NCBI GenBank assembly: GCA_003973385.1
Contig: QNYK01000104.1
Location: 1 to 52,245, forward strand
From: Bacillota bacterium
GTDB taxonomy: Bacteria; Planctomycetota; UBA8108; UBA1146
Length of the DNA: 52,245 nt
Direction: 5' to 3'
In this document: positions 35,181 through 44,523 of the stretch, one piece after another
Position numbering within the stretch: the stretch's first letter is position 1
Layout of the letters: each line of letters starts with the position of its first letter
The notes under the pieces: generated by a model
Told to the model about the DNA's origin: nothing
What the model saw: only the letters and a program-made list of their open reading frames with translations
Database searches by the model: none
Translations under genes and position numbers: made by a program

Positions 35181-35363
35181 TCAAACGTGAAAGCTCATCG
35201 AGAAGGCCTCGATCGCTCGTTCTGCCGGTTCCAGTAGCTGGAAATCACGGGTCATGAAGTGCGGGAGATGGTTGCCTGGTCCATCCTCGATCGGGCCATC
35301 GAGATGTGTGCGTGATCCTGTCTCAAGCTCAAGTCCCTCAGCCAGAGTGTGGACCGTGCCCGG
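35181..35363 (-). pseudogene. Orphan C-terminal coding fragment in frame behind the FtsB-like gene
   Basis: Directly after the FtsB-like TGA (35364-35366) the same minus-strand frame stays open for 60 codons and ends at TGA 35181-35183. The predicted residues look protein-like (HTLAEGLELETG, PGNHLPHFMTRDFQLLEP) rather than random, but there is no good start codon or ribosome site. It may be the end of a gene whose front was lost when the PhoD/DUF1080 segment arrived, or chance openness in GC-rich DNA. I cannot identify the family. Confidence 0.25.
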
Positions 35364-35726
35364 TCAGCGTGTCGGGGCCGATGTCGCCGTCCTGTCCCTG
35401 AGCAATTCGCGCAAGGTCATTTCTCCGCTGAGGTTCTGTCCTGTCAACATGCGCAGCGACTCGCGCCGGTAGAAGGGGTCGCCATCGAGCGCCAGACGCT
35501 CCCGTTGGACCTCATCCAGGCGGATGAGAAGCAGCGCCTCCTGTGAGTACAACATCGATAGATGAGATTCCAGCTGCTGATTCTGCTCTCGCCTGGGGAT
35601 GTGAACCGAGGAAACGACGCACATCGAGATACCGACGAGAAGGATCGTGAACTGGGGCGTGCTGAGGCGAAAAAAATCGCACACGCTGAAACAGGCCCGC
35701 TTCAGTGGACCTCCGATGATCATCAT
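35364..35726 (-). CDS. FtsB/DivIC-like septum formation initiator
   Basis: A 120-residue bitopic protein. One membrane helix (about 26-43, FTILLVGISMCVVSSV) is followed by a coiled coil with LESHLSMLYSQEALLLIRLDEVQRERL and the closing LDGDPFYRRESLRMLTG, which resembles the ALxxDPxYIExLAREKLG end of FtsB/DivIC. The family bridges FtsL/FtsQ in the divisome. ATG 35726 was chosen; a longer frame begins at TTG 35807 seven bases after the enolase stop. Enolase next to an FtsB-like gene is a common bacterial arrangement, which supports the call. Many planctomycetes lack FtsZ, so its role here is open. Confidence 0.6.
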   Translation of the reverse strand: MMIIGGPLKRACFSVCDFFRLSTPQFTILLVGISMCVVSSVHIPRREQNQQLESHLSMLYSQEALLLIRLDEVQRERLALDGDPFYRRESLRMLTGQNLSGEMTLRELLRDRTATSAPTR

Positions 35727-35814
35727 GGCCGAATTGGTACTCCCAACGAACGCGATGAATTCACGCAATTCACATCCCGCGGCGATCGGGTGAATCGATT
35801 GGAACAATTTTGGC

Positions 35815-37083
35815 TCAGAACTTCAAGGGTCCGATCGGTGCAGAGTCTCCCAGTTCTGATTGGATGCGCAGCAGTCGGTTGTACTTGGCGTTTCGTTCCG
35901 ATCTACAGGGGGCGCCAGTTTTGATCCAGCCAGCTCCGGTGGCGACGGCAAGGTCAGCGATGAAGTCGTCCTCTGTCTCGCCCGAGCGGTGCGAGATGAT
36001 GATTCTGAAGCCCGCATCGGCAGCGATCTGGATGGCGTGAAGGGTTTCTGAAACGGTGCCGATCTGATTCAACTTCACCAGTAATGCGTTGGCAGATCCT
36101 TCTTCAACTCCGCGAGTGATCCGCTCAGGATTTGTTGCAAACAGGTCATCGCCGACCAACCTGACCCCGGAAAGCCTGGAGGTCATCGACTTCCAGCCGC
36201 TCCAGTCCTCTTCATCGAGACCATCCTCGATGCTGGTGAGAGGGAACCGATCACACAGCATCGCCCAGTGATCGATCATCTGCTCCGAGGAGAGAGGTTC
36301 TGGATGGGAACCGAGGCGATAATGACCATCTCCGTATAGCTCACTGGCTGCAACATCCAGCGCAAGACTGAACTGCTGATCATTGCCAACGGTGTACCCG
36401 GCCTCCTGAATCGATGTGACCAGTTCCTCGAGTACCAGTTCGTCGCTGGCGAAGTCGGGAGCAAATCCTCCTTCATCGCCCACTGCGGTGACGAGGTTAC
36501 AAGCCTTGAGGCGCTTCTTGAGCAGATGATAGACCTCGACTCCGGCACGCAACGCGGTCGGGAAATCGCCAAATCCTATCGGGGCGAGCATGAACTCCTG
36601 GACATCCACCGCATTGTCGGCATGAGCTCCACCGTTGATCACATTCATCAGAGGGATCGGCAGCCGCGGCGATTCGTCCGATCCGATGTGGCGATAGAGT
36701 GGTAGCCCTCGCGACCGGGCAGCAGCCCTGCACACTGCCATCGAGATGGCGAGTGTTGCGTTGGCACCGAATCTGGACTTGTTGTCGGTGCCATCCGCCT
36801 CGCACAGCCGCTGATCGATCGCCTGCTGGTCCAGCGCATCGCAGCCCAGCAGCAGGTCCGAAATCTCTCCACGAAGGTTCATCAGAGCCTTCTCGACGCC
36901 CTTGCCGCCCCAGTGGCTTCCTCCGTCCCTGAGTTCGAGGGCTTCCGCTTCTCCGGTGGAGGCCCCGGAGGGCACCATGGCGAGGCCGCGGCTGCCGTCC
37001 TCGAGCACGCATTCCCCCTCCAGGGTCGGGAAACCGCGGCTATCGAGCACCATTCGGCCCTCAATCTGCCGGATCGCTGTCAT
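35815..37083 (-). CDS. eno: Enolase
   Basis: 2-phosphoglycerate dehydratase of glycolysis, 422 residues. Motifs: the substrate loop [19 protein letters not shown], the [13 protein letters not shown] segment, [24 protein letters not shown] with the catalytic Glu region, the metal ligands in [11 protein letters not shown] and VGDDLFATN, and the signature [10 protein letters not shown] with the catalytic Lys, then [13 protein letters not shown] 37083 has GGGAG upstream; the frame extends further but without similarity. Divergent from psd with 127 bases between, and followed by the FtsB-like gene. Confidence 0.97.
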   Translation of the reverse strand: MTAIRQIEGRMVLDSRGFPTLEGECVLEDGSRGLAMVPSGASTGEAEALELRDGGSHWGGKGVEKALMNLRGEISDLLLGCDALDQQAIDQRLCEADGTDNKSRFGANATLAISMAVCRAAARSRGLPLYRHIGSDESPRLPIPLMNVINGGAHADNAVDVQEFMLAPIGFGDFPTALRAGVEVYHLLKKRLKACNLVTAVGDEGGFAPDFASDELVLEELVTSIQEAGYTVGNDQQFSLALDVAASELYGDGHYRLGSHPEPLSSEQMIDHWAMLCDRFPLTSIEDGLDEEDWSGWKSMTSRLSGVRLVGDDLFATNPERITRGVEEGSANALLVKLNQIGTVSETLHAIQIAADAGFRIIISHRSGETEDDFIADLAVATGAGWIKTGAPCRSERNAKYNRLLRIQSELGDSAPIGPLKF

Positions 37084-37210
37084 CAGATCTCCCTTCCCGG
37101 GTTGGTCGATACAGTTGCCTCTGCCGGTCAGATCGCTGACGATGAGCGAGGAGGCTGCCATCCGATTGTCCGGCGCACAGGGGACCGGTGTCAACCGATC
37201 GAGAGGAACC

Positions 37211-37930
37211 ATGTCGACGATGACGACCACTACCCTGGCTGCGGGCACCGATGGGTTGCTGGGCAACCGACTGACTCGCCATGGCACACCAGTGGTGCAA
37301 TGGGCCACATTGCTGCTGCTTGTGGTGACGGGAGCCATCGCCATCGGAGTCGACAACCCCATCTTGCGAATCACGACACCTGTCCTGGGAGTGCTGCTGT
37401 GGCTCTTCGTCCTCTCCTTTTTCCGCAATCCGGTTCGAGTCCCTGCGCCGGGCCATCAGCCGGTGTGTCCCGCTGACGGCAAGATCATCGCCGTCGAGGA
37501 GGTTCACGATGAGAGCTACGTCGAGGGTCCTGCGCTGAGAATCCAGATCTTCCTCTCCGTCTTCAATGTCCATGTCAATCGCTCACCCGTGTCGGGGGTG
37601 GTGGAGCACCTCAGGCATATCGACGGCGGCTATCGCAATGCCCAGCAGGCCAGTGCCAGGGAGGTCAATGAACGCCAGGAAATCGGTATCCTCTCGGATG
37701 AGGGCCTGAAGATCCTGGTGCGTCAGATCGCCGGTCTCATCGCACGGCGGATCGTGTGCCCGCTGCAGGCGGGAGACCGGATCGAGCGCGGCTTCGATTT
37801 TGGCATGATCCGCTTCGGATCTCAGACTGAGATTGTCATACCCGCTCGGGATGGAGTTCCCTTCCGCGCAGCCGTTGTGCCGGGTCAAAAGGTCCAGGGT
37901 GGAAAGACGGTGCTCGGTGACTGGAACTAG
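37211..37930 (+). CDS. psd: Phosphatidylserine decarboxylase proenzyme
   Basis: Pyruvoyl-dependent decarboxylase making phosphatidylethanolamine; 239 residues, the short form. Two N-terminal membrane segments (about 28-70), PADGKI (87-92), [13 protein letters not shown] (114-126) with the usual His, and self-cleavage at Gly203-Ser204 in RFGSQTEI, where the Ser becomes the pyruvoyl group. ATG with GAGAGGAA upstream. It overlaps pssA by 14 bases, which fits sequential action: PssA makes the phosphatidylserine that Psd decarboxylates. Confidence 0.94.
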   Translation: MSTMTTTTLAAGTDGLLGNRLTRHGTPVVQWATLLLLVVTGAIAIGVDNPILRITTPVLGVLLWLFVLSFFRNPVRVPAPGHQPVCPADGKIIAVEEVHDESYVEGPALRIQIFLSVFNVHVNRSPVSGVVEHLRHIDGGYRNAQQASAREVNERQEIGILSDEGLKILVRQIAGLIARRIVCPLQAGDRIERGFDFGMIRFGSQTEIVIPARDGVPFRAAVVPGQKVQGGKTVLGDWN

Positions 37931-38789
37931 CGAAACGCCACGACTCATCGCGGTGATTCCCAACTTCATCACCCTCTGCAATGCAGTATGCGGTTTCATC
38001 GCGCTGACTCTCCTCGCACGTAGCCTCGAGGGTGGTGAAGAGCAACTGCTGGAGGTCAGGCTGCATCAGGCAGCCTGGTTCATCCTGGCAGGGATGCTCT
38101 TCGATGTCTTTGACGGCAAGGTCGCCAGGGCGACCGGTGGCGGCACCACTCTGGGCGCGCAGCTGGATTCACTCGCCGATCTCGTCACCTTCGGGCTGGC
38201 GCCAGCTGGATTGACTCTGGCACTGTTCCATCACAGCGTCGAATCGGGGAATCCCCTCGGTCGACTGATGTGGGTCTTCTGCCTCGCTTACTTCCTGGGA
38301 GCATTGCTTCGCCTGGCACGCTTCAACTCGGTCAGAGATGGGCATGAAACTGACGACCATATGGCTTTTGACGGCATGCCGACTCCGGGGGCAGCGGGTG
38401 TGATCGTGAGCCTGGTACTGATCTACTTCACGCTCAAAGACTGGAGCGCCTGGTACCTCGAGTTTTTTGTCGGCGAGAAGCCTGCTGGCCTCGATGCCTC
38501 CATCGCCATGATTCCTCAGTTCCTGCCGGTATGTTGCTTCTTGCTCGGTTATCTGATGGTCTCGAATCGAGTCAAGTACCCCCATGTCGCCAGCCAGATG
38601 TTCGGGCAGGGGATGCAATTTGACAGGTTTTCTAGCCTCGTGTTCGGTACCGCGCTGATGGTCTTCTTCAAGGAGCCGATGCTCTGTGTCATCTTCTTTG
38701 GATATGCATCATGGCCCGCCTTTTCCTGGATCACATCTCCGTTGAGGCGTTCGAAGGGGCAACCTTCTCCCGATCTTGACGAGGTGTGA
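37917..38789 (+). CDS. pssA: CDP-diacylglycerol-serine O-phosphatidyltransferase
   Basis: CDP-alcohol phosphatidyltransferase of 290 residues with about eight membrane helices. The signature D-x2-D-G-x2-A-R-x8-G-x3-D-x3-D runs from Asp63 to Asp88 (LFDVFDGKVARATGGGTTLG region). It joins serine to CDP-diacylglycerol. The GTG at 37917 lies inside psd, behind GGAAAG; the frame further upstream has no similarity. Position directly behind psd supports PssA over other members of the family. Confidence 0.92.
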   Translation: MTGTSETPRLIAVIPNFITLCNAVCGFIALTLLARSLEGGEEQLLEVRLHQAAWFILAGMLFDVFDGKVARATGGGTTLGAQLDSLADLVTFGLAPAGLTLALFHHSVESGNPLGRLMWVFCLAYFLGALLRLARFNSVRDGHETDDHMAFDGMPTPGAAGVIVSLVLIYFTLKDWSAWYLEFFVGEKPAGLDASIAMIPQFLPVCCFLLGYLMVSNRVKYPHVASQMFGQGMQFDRFSSLVFGTALMVFFKEPMLCVIFFGYASWPAFSWITSPLRRSKGQPSPDLDEV

Positions 38790-38790
38790 T

Positions 38791-39276
38791 ATGTCACCGG
38801 ACCTCAGACTGGCACTCGGGTCAAACATCGGCGATCGCGAGGGCCATCTCGCGGATGCCAGGGATCTGATCGCCGCCATCTTGATGCAAGAGATGGACGC
38901 TTCTCCGGTCGAGGAAACCGTAGCCATCGGTCCTCCACAGGGGCCTTACCTCAATCAGGTGCTGCGCGGCATCAGTCGTCTCCAGGATCCACTGGAACTT
39001 CTCGATGAATGCCAGAAGGCGGAGCGAATGCTCGGCAGAAAACGGGGTGAACGCTGGGGACCGAGAATCATCGATATCGATATTCTTACGCTCGGCACCG
39101 TGCAGCAGCATCTACCGGGACTGGTACTTCCGCACCCGAGGATCAGAGAGCGAATGTTCGTTCTGTCTCCATGGGCTAAACTGGAACCAGATTTTCAGAT
39201 CCCGCCGGGCCAGGAGACGGTGCAGCAGTTGCTGGACCAGCTTCGGAGCCAGCAACTGGAGGAGTCAAGCCGGTGA
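38791..39276 (+). CDS. folK: HPPK, 7,8-dihydro-6-hydroxymethylpterin pyrophosphokinase
   Basis: Folate biosynthesis enzyme of 161 residues that transfers pyrophosphate from ATP to hydroxymethyl-dihydropterin. It opens with RLALGSNIGDREGHLADA; the P-loop-like GPPQGPYLNQV and the signature LGRKRGERWGPRIIDIDIL with the two metal-binding Asp follow, then LPHPRIRERMFVL. ATG 38791 has GAGGTG upstream and begins one base after the pssA stop. Its own stop overlaps panC (GTGA). Confidence 0.95.
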   Translation: MSPDLRLALGSNIGDREGHLADARDLIAAILMQEMDASPVEETVAIGPPQGPYLNQVLRGISRLQDPLELLDECQKAERMLGRKRGERWGPRIIDIDILTLGTVQQHLPGLVLPHPRIRERMFVLSPWAKLEPDFQIPPGQETVQQLLDQLRSQQLEESSR

Positions 39277-40148
39277 AGATCGTATCCACCAGTGCTACTG
39301 CAGACACAGGCACCACCAGCATCGAAGCGGTGCGACATTGGCACCGTGAACTGCCGGGTGATCATCGGATCGGTCTGGTTCCGACGATGGGAGCACTTCA
39401 CGAGGGGCACCTCAGCTTGATCCGGCGTGCCCGTGCAGAGTGTGATCAGGTGGCACTGACCATCTTCGTCAACCCTGCGCAGTTTGGTCCAGGAGAGGAC
39501 CTCGAGAGCTATCCCCGGACCGTGGAACAGGATCTCGAAGCGGCGCGTGAAGTGGGGGTGGATCTGGTATGGATCGGGGATCGTCAGGAACTGTATCCTG
39601 ACGGCTTCTCCACTCACATCGAACTGCCGCAGCTGGCGCAGCGATTATGCGGAGCTTCTCGACCGCACTTCTTCGCTGGAGTTTGCCTCATCGTGCTGAA
39701 ACTGTTTCACATCTTCGCTCCCGATCGCGCCTACTTCGGAGACAAGGACTATCAGCAAAGGGTCATCATCGAGTGTATGGTGCGTGATCTCGATCTCGAT
39801 CTTGAAGTGGTGGCGTGTCCGCTGATCCGAGAACCGGATGGGCTCGCACTCTCGAGTCGAAATGTCCATCTCGATCCAGCCGCGCGCGAGCAGGCGCTTA
39901 CCCTCTCCTCGGCCCTGTTTGCCGCTGAACAGCAGTGGCGCTCAGGACTCGATTCGGCGCAGAAGATTCGCGATCGTGCGCTCATGGAACTCTCTGGCGA
40001 GGTGGAACTGGACTATTTCGAGGTGGTGGATCGGAATGATCTGAGCGCTCTGGAAGTGATCGATCCGAAACTGGGAGCAGTGGCTTGCCTGGCAGCGACG
40101 GTCGGGGGCGTTCGATTGATCGACAATATTCAACTGGAGCCGCGGTGA
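39273..40148 (+). CDS. panC: Pantothenate synthetase
   Basis: Joins pantoate and beta-alanine with ATP (vitamin B5). 291 residues. Family marks: VPTMGALHEGHLSL with the HxGH site (43-46), FVNPAQFGPGEDL, YPRT, FGDKDYQQ, and the second ATP site LSSRNVHL. GTG start on the folK stop with GGAGGAG upstream; its stop overlaps ispE. The FFAGVCLIVLKLFHI segment deviates slightly from the usual GVxTVVxKLFN. Confidence 0.96.
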   Translation: MKIVSTSATADTGTTSIEAVRHWHRELPGDHRIGLVPTMGALHEGHLSLIRRARAECDQVALTIFVNPAQFGPGEDLESYPRTVEQDLEAAREVGVDLVWIGDRQELYPDGFSTHIELPQLAQRLCGASRPHFFAGVCLIVLKLFHIFAPDRAYFGDKDYQQRVIIECMVRDLDLDLEVVACPLIREPDGLALSSRNVHLDPAAREQALTLSSALFAAEQQWRSGLDSAQKIRDRALMELSGEVELDYFEVVDRNDLSALEVIDPKLGAVACLAATVGGVRLIDNIQLEPR

Positions 40149-41092
40149 ACTGTTATCCGCTGATCGAACGGAAGGTCGAGGAGACGTCCGCGAGTGCCTC
40201 CGCGCCGGCCAAGATCAACCTGTGGCTGGAGGTGCTGCACCGGCGAGCCGATGGATTTCATGAGGTCGAGACGCTGATGGCTCCCATTTCATTGTTCGAC
40301 AGGTTGCACATCCAGATCGAAGGAGATCAGGACAACCTCGAGGTGATGGGGGAGGGAGCGCCCAGTAACGACGAGAATCTCGTGATGCAGGCGCTCCAGC
40401 TGGCGCGCCAGACCCGATCGATTCCACCACTGGCCATCCAGTTGACCAAGAACATCCCATCCCGAGCAGGACTCGGTGGCGGAAGCAGCGATGCCGCGGC
40501 GATGCTGGTGCTTCTCGATGAACTGTTCGAGGCACCCGGGGGACGCGTTGAATTGAAGCAGCAGGCGGCACTGCTGGGGTCAGATGTGCCCTTCTTTCTC
40601 GGCTCGGGTTCGGCATTTGCGACCGGTCGGGGAGAGCAGTTACACGATGCCCCGCAGCCATTTCTTGGAGGAGATGAGGCCCATTTCATCTTGTGGATTC
40701 CAGAGATCGGTGTCGACACCGCCGCTGCCTACGCATCTCTGAGTGGACACTTGACTTCCGGCGATTCCCATCGCAAGTTCAGGGAGTGCGATTTCATGGA
40801 GAAGTCCGTCTGGGTTGGATCCCTTCACAATCGGCTTCTTGACGGGGTTCGGAGGATCGAACCTGCGCTCCATGAGGTGGCCAACTTCCTGGACCGGTGG
40901 CACCCCGGTCGCTGGACGATGACCGGCAGTGGATCCGGCTTCATCATCGCAGCACCCGATCAGGAAGTGGCGAAGGAAGAGGTTCAATCGCTGCGGTCGC
41001 GACTGGTGGAGTTCTGCGCCGACCTGAAAGTGACTGGATCCGTGGCTCGAATGGTCCTCGAGGCTCAGTTGTGGCGACCGGCTGTCAGCTGA
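40145..41092 (+). CDS. ispE: 4-diphosphocytidyl-2-C-methyl-D-erythritol kinase
   Basis: GHMP-family kinase of the non-mevalonate isoprenoid pathway, 315 residues. PAKINLWLEVL with Lys23 near the N-terminus, the ATP loop AGLGGGSSDAAAML (108-121), LGSDVPFFLGSGSA, and the C-terminal MTGSGSGFI. GTG start overlapping the panC stop. It precedes spoVG, which is also near ispE in Bacillus. Confidence 0.96.
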   Translation: MNCYPLIERKVEETSASASAPAKINLWLEVLHRRADGFHEVETLMAPISLFDRLHIQIEGDQDNLEVMGEGAPSNDENLVMQALQLARQTRSIPPLAIQLTKNIPSRAGLGGGSSDAAAMLVLLDELFEAPGGRVELKQQAALLGSDVPFFLGSGSAFATGRGEQLHDAPQPFLGGDEAHFILWIPEIGVDTAAAYASLSGHLTSGDSHRKFRECDFMEKSVWVGSLHNRLLDGVRRIEPALHEVANFLDRWHPGRWTMTGSGSGFIIAAPDQEVAKEEVQSLRSRLVEFCADLKVTGSVARMVLEAQLWRPAVS

Positions 41093-41146
41093 GTGGTGCG
41101 GGAAACAAATAATATCGAGTTCGGCCGAGCGAGAGGAGATCATCAG

Positions 41147-41851
41147 ATGGAGATCACCGAGGTACGCATCAGTCCTGTCGGCGGCCGCGATGACAAGTTG
41201 AGGGCATTCTGCAGCGTCACCTTTGATGATTGCTTCGTGGTCAGGGATATCCGCCTCATCGAGGGTAACAAGGGTCTCTTCATCGCCATGCCGAGTCGCA
41301 AGTTGACGATCCGTTGTTCCAGGTGCCACTACAAGAATGTGGTTCGCAGTCAGTATTGCAATGAATGTGGTTCGGAGATTCCGCGATCCCTATCGGACGA
41401 GGTCGAGCAGGGTCGCACAAAACTGCACGCAGACATCGCACATCCGATCCTGACCTCGTTCAGAGAGGTGATCCAGGAGGAGGTCCTGGAGGCCTACGAC
41501 CGCCACATGGATGAAATGGATGGTCAGGAAACTCGCCCTCGTGGCCGCGAAAAGGTACTGGCCAGTGCCGCTGAAGAACCAGAAACGCGACGTGCGCCTG
41601 GAAAACCGGTGAGGGGACCCGCTCACGACCCTGATCGGGGTGAAGCAGCATCGTCCCGTGATGAATCCAGCGATGATTCCAATGATGATTCCGCTGACCC
41701 GTCCGATGCCGCAGTCGATTCTTCCGAAGCCGATTTTCTCGGCAAGGAGGAGCAGGAGGAGGACAATTCAGAGCGAGACTCGTCCCGGGAAGATGATTCG
41801 AAGAAGTCGATGCCTCCGCCGGATGACAATTTCAGTTCGGGACTGCTCTAA
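41147..41851 (+). CDS. spoVG: SpoVG-family regulator with zinc-ribbon insertion and acidic tail
   Basis: A 234-residue SpoVG-type protein, a nucleic-acid-binding regulator in other bacteria. Residues 1-52 (ITEVRISPVGGRDDKLRAF, GLFIAMPSRKL) and 93-118 (LHADIAHPILTSFREVIQEE) are the two halves of a normal SpoVG. Between them sits a treble-clef/zinc-ribbon-like insert with C57-x2-C60 and C71-x2-C74. From about 121 on is a long disordered Ser/Asp/Glu tail. ATG 41147 with AGGAG upstream. The target is unknown; location behind ispE matches Bacillus order. Confidence 0.87.
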   Translation: MEITEVRISPVGGRDDKLRAFCSVTFDDCFVVRDIRLIEGNKGLFIAMPSRKLTIRCSRCHYKNVVRSQYCNECGSEIPRSLSDEVEQGRTKLHADIAHPILTSFREVIQEEVLEAYDRHMDEMDGQETRPRGREKVLASAAEEPETRRAPGKPVRGPAHDPDRGEAASSRDESSDDSNDDSADPSDAAVDSSEADFLGKEEQEEDNSERDSSREDDSKKSMPPPDDNFSSGLL

Positions 41852-41928
41852 CGAGAACTATTCCAGGAATCGCAACGCTGCCGGACCGAGGCTGGTCGGT
41901 CGAGAAATGATGGTCGGGGAAGAGGGCA

Positions 41929-44502
41929 ATGAGGGGACAGCCAGTTCTGGACAAGCGCCGTCGGTCAGTCATGAGATCCATCCGGGACTCTGGCCGCATC
42001 TGTAGACGGTCTCGCCCATCTGTACCGGAGTCGCTGCTTCGTCTGGGCTTGTTGATCTGCGCCATTTCAGGTGCGGGTCTACTGTTGCCTCCTTCGGTCG
42101 CGGGCCAGCAACCGGCAGATGCTACCGATGCTCTGGAGACCTCCATCGCTCCGACGCTCGAGACCCCGCAGGACCCAGCCTCCGATGCGACTCCTCCACA
42201 TCCGGATGAACAGTTGCGTCAAGATGTGGTGCGCTACCTCGACTCCGCCGAGTCTGCTGACTGGGTACGTGCGCTGACCTTGCTCGGGGCTCGACTGGAT
42301 TCTGGAGAACCGCCGTCCTGGAGCGCACCGTTAATACTCGATCTGCTGACCGATCGATCGGGGGAACAGCCAGAGAGAACACGCGTCATCCTGCAAGACC
42401 GATTGATGCGCAGCAGTGCGATCGGGATCCCGATTTTGCTGGTGCTGCTTCGACAGGATGCGACCTGGCCCTTCCTCGATGAGGTCGAAAGTAATTTCCG
42501 CAGTTTGTCTGCCGATGCTGAGGTTCTGGAGCGACTGCTGACAGATCTCTCCGCGAGGAGGGATCCGCTACTGATCTCTAGACTGTTGCCGATCCTGGCG
42601 GTGAGGGATCCTCGCGGGACCATCGATGTAGTGATCGGTCGCCTCGAATCGGAGCAGGATCCTTCACATGAAGCACTGATGGCGGCACTGGCGGGGTTCC
42701 TGGAAATGGACCTCGATCGTTCCGGATGGGTTCACTGGTGGCAGGAGAACCGCAATCAGGCGATCTTCAAGGGCATTCTCGACCGCAAGCAGGCGATGGC
42801 GATGGCTCTGCAACTTCGTACCTGGGAGCGTGCCAACCGCCTGCTGCGAGAGATTGCCCCGGCCCGCTACCGGGCCTGGTTACTCGACTCCCTTCGTGAT
42901 CCTGAACCGTTTGGAATCAGAAACGCCGCTCTCGCCGAGGGAGGTCGCTTTGCGCTCGAGATCCAGGCAGAGGGAGTCGGTTTCACCATCGAGGAGCAGC
43001 AGGAGTTGCTGGCTCCATTGCGTGATCGATGCCTCGAAATGGTCGGTGCACTGGATGATCCAGAGACGCTCGTGACGAGATCGCAACGGATGGAACTGGC
43101 AGTCGGAGCGATCACTGCATTGTCCCAGATGGATCCATTCAGTGATGACCCCGAGGTGACGAACCTGCTCAAGCAGAGGATCTCAACACTGGAACCGGGG
43201 CTTTCCAACGGAGCCCGAAGAATCGCCAGAGAGTCGCTCAAGATGGCGATCGCATTGCGGTCGCCGGTATCCGAAGCGGTCAACGATGCCATCGAACGGT
43301 TTCTGCCAGTTCGAGGTGAGCAGGCGGACATTGGCGAGTTGAAGCGATTGATCACTGCATCTCGTGCCGTCGGAGCCACCGTGCGGACGGTCGAGTTGCT
43401 CGAGTCCATCGCAGGATCTGTTCCTGAACTTCAGGAGGCCGTTCTCGAAGCACTGGTCTTCGGCGAGATCCCGCCAGATGGAGTGCCGTTGGTACTGGCC
43501 TATTACGGAGATCTGCTCGAAGGATCCACCGATGCCAATATCCGAGCGCTGGCCATCAACGGAATCGGTCGCCTGGGTGTCGAGGAGGCGATTCCACTGC
43601 TGATGACCCTGGTCCTGGGAACCGATGGCGGCTCCGAGATGGAGCGGCGCGCATCGCTCACGATGATCCGCTCCATCGGAGGAGTACGAGCGCTCGATGG
43701 ATTCATCGAGATTCTCACACAACTTCCCCGATCCGATGGGTTGTACGAGAGTTGCATCGCCGAGGCGCTGGCACTGATTCCCACCGATCCCTCGCTGGGC
43801 TTCATGAGAAAACTGCTACTCGATGAATCGGCGCAGCACCGTCCCTGGTTCGGGGAGTTGATCGTGAGCGAGGCTGTGGTGGTGTTGATAGAGGCGAAGG
43901 CGCAACCCACCGACCTCAGGACCCGCAGCCCTGGCCGATTCGAGCAGTGGCTGGGCCTGCAAAAAGTCCGGTTTCAGGTCTGGATCACCCGGTTACTGGC
44001 CGATGATTCAGCCGAGGTGGAGCAGGGGTGGGTGCTGCTACTCGACGAGGTGAATGCCACCATCTCGTTGTTCGGAGAGGATCCGCTGCCCGAGCTGCTC
44101 GATGTGGTGGGCCGCCAGATTCGAGGAGTGGCTGCCGAGATCAGTGGGCGCCAGGCGGTGGAGGCGGCGTTGATCGCACCCGATCCGGAGCAGATCACCG
44201 TTGCTTTCTCTGGCTACCTCGAGGACATCGAACGCTTCTCCGCAGGCCCGCCCCCCGCAGCGCGGCTATTTACCCCTGATCCATGGGATTGGCTGCTTCA
44301 GCACCTCGAATCGAGACCCCCCCTCGAAAGTGATCCGGTGCTGGTTCGTTCGATGAGAACACTGGCGGAAGGCCTCTCCGCACGCAACGATGTAAGAGAA
44401 CGCCTCGATCGGCTCGAGGCGAGAGCGGACAGTGGAGATAAGGACCGATCTCCCTCCCCGCCCCTGCCTGCCCCCCCCGAGGAGGCCGACGGCAGGGAAT
44501 AG
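41929..44502 (+). CDS. Large exported HEAT-like helical-repeat protein
   Basis: An 857-residue protein with an N-terminal hydrophobic segment (about 37-60, LRLGLLICAISGAGLLLPP) acting as signal or anchor, then almost entirely paired alpha-helices resembling HEAT or armadillo units (for example RALAINGIGRLGVEEAIPLL and ALEALVFGEIPPDGVPLVLAY). The tail is Pro/Asp/Glu-rich. ATG 41929 follows GAAGAGGGC; ATG 41971 is an alternative. No enzymatic motif is visible. It lies between spoVG and the asparaginase, same strand. A protein of the same general kind begins at 50810. Unassigned; probably a periplasmic scaffold. Confidence 0.8.
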   Translation: MRGQPVLDKRRRSVMRSIRDSGRICRRSRPSVPESLLRLGLLICAISGAGLLLPPSVAGQQPADATDALETSIAPTLETPQDPASDATPPHPDEQLRQDVVRYLDSAESADWVRALTLLGARLDSGEPPSWSAPLILDLLTDRSGEQPERTRVILQDRLMRSSAIGIPILLVLLRQDATWPFLDEVESNFRSLSADAEVLERLLTDLSARRDPLLISRLLPILAVRDPRGTIDVVIGRLESEQDPSHEALMAALAGFLEMDLDRSGWVHWWQENRNQAIFKGILDRKQAMAMALQLRTWERANRLLREIAPARYRAWLLDSLRDPEPFGIRNAALAEGGRFALEIQAEGVGFTIEEQQELLAPLRDRCLEMVGALDDPETLVTRSQRMELAVGAITALSQMDPFSDDPEVTNLLKQRISTLEPGLSNGARRIARESLKMAIALRSPVSEAVNDAIERFLPVRGEQADIGELKRLITASRAVGATVRTVELLESIAGSVPELQEAVLEALVFGEIPPDGVPLVLAYYGDLLEGSTDANIRALAINGIGRLGVEEAIPLLMTLVLGTDGGSEMERRASLTMIRSIGGVRALDGFIEILTQLPRSDGLYESCIAEALALIPTDPSLGFMRKLLLDESAQHRPWFGELIVSEAVVVLIEAKAQPTDLRTRSPGRFEQWLGLQKVRFQVWITRLLADDSAEVEQGWVLLLDEVNATISLFGEDPLPELLDVVGRQIRGVAAEISGRQAVEAALIAPDPEQITVAFSGYLEDIERFSAGPPPAARLFTPDPWDWLLQHLESRPPLESDPVLVRSMRTLAEGLSARNDVRERLDRLEARADSGDKDRSPSPPLPAPPEEADGRE

Positions 44503-44523
44503 AACCCTGGACCGGAGGCCGCC

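Noticed and set aside
32462..35363. Insertion sequence or integron cassette borders
   Set aside because: No transposase/integrase, target duplication or terminal inverted repeats could be found by eye; only the flanking fragments hint at insertion.
35364..35366. Selenocysteine recoding of the FtsB-like TGA
   Set aside because: The next codons contain no Cys/Sec redox motif and no hairpin with the right spacing is evident; a true stop is simpler.
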